From assembly GCA_004299305.1 (NCBI GenBank), contig SCPZ01000120.1:1-60362 (forward strand): a stretch of DNA of 60,362 bases, given 5' to 3'. This DNA is from Methylobacter sp. (GTDB taxonomy: Bacteria; Pseudomonadota; Gammaproteobacteria; Methylococcales; Methylomonadaceae). A model generated the notes under the pieces. That model was not told the DNA's origin, made no database searches, and saw only the letters and a program-made list of their open reading frames with translations. Of the stretch, positions 60,355 to 60,362 are shown piece by piece; the first letter of the stretch is position 1, and every line of letters begins with the position of its first letter. The translations under genes and the position numbers were made by a program.

Positions 60355-60362
60355 CTTGTGTA

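Overview
The window reads as a chromosomal segment of a gammaproteobacterium. Housekeeping genes and gene orders are of gammaproteobacterial type: nnr-tsaE-amiC, dnaB-alr, ubiK-comM, pqiABC, rep, and speA/speE. A type II fructose-bisphosphate aldolase, pyruvate phosphate dikinase, late cobalamin genes with bluB, and many dispersed palindromes would suit a methanotroph of the order Methylococcales. No methane or methanol oxidation gene lies here, so that placement is an inference. Core genes are of middling GC, and two accessory stretches are clearly AT-richer.

Layout. 1-11.4 kb: a BON lipoprotein, mltB, a long minus-strand cobalamin nucleotide-loop operon (bluB, cobT, cobS, cobC, cobD, cobQ, cbiB, cobU), rubredoxin with its reductase, and a beta-hydroxyacid dehydrogenase. 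11.7-25.3 kb: a 1232-residue multidomain oxidoreductase, fba, comM/ubiK, divergent speE/speA, and amiC-tsaE-nnr. 25.4-30.0 kb: an accessory patch between nnr and queG with a broken FitAB module, a PaiB-like protein, an AT-rich PIN-like gene, a REP-associated transposase (RAYT) with a decayed tandem copy, and a VapB antitoxin with a truncated VapC. 30.0-44.8 kb: queG, a DUF4124 protein, ppdK, a secreted CARDB protein, a putative autoregulated DNA-binding protein, a GNAT-nitrilase fusion, an aspartate aminotransferase, and uvrB. 44.9-48.2 kb: a second accessory patch with a DUF2281-like ORF fused to a duplicated uvrB tail, a TPR-like/HEPN gene pair, a doubly broken HicBA, and an orphan Phd-like antitoxin. 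48.4-51 kb: dnaB-alr. 51-54 kb: a ParE remnant, an intact Phd-ParE pair, and a nucleotidyltransferase (DUF6932-like) gene pair beside tRNA-Arg. 54-60.3 kb: rep, tRNA-Lys, the pqi operon, and terminal repeats.

How genes work together. The cob genes attach the aminopropanol linker, activate cobinamide, make and attach the lower ligand, and so finish cobalamin. queG, a cobalamin-dependent enzyme, is one user in the same window. speA and speE cover two steps of polyamine synthesis. The pqi genes encode an MCE-type envelope lipid-transport system.

Two themes stand out. First, the accessory patches hold a graveyard of toxin-antitoxin modules (FitAB, VapBC, HicBA, Phd, ParE), in which the toxin half is usually broken, beside one intact Phd-ParE pair. 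Two two-gene modules, TPR-like + HEPN and DUF6932 nucleotidyltransferase + coiled-coil partner, are the best candidates for an undescribed defence or conflict system. Second, several families of palindromic repeats fill most intergenic gaps and in places overlap gene ends and apparent gene starts.
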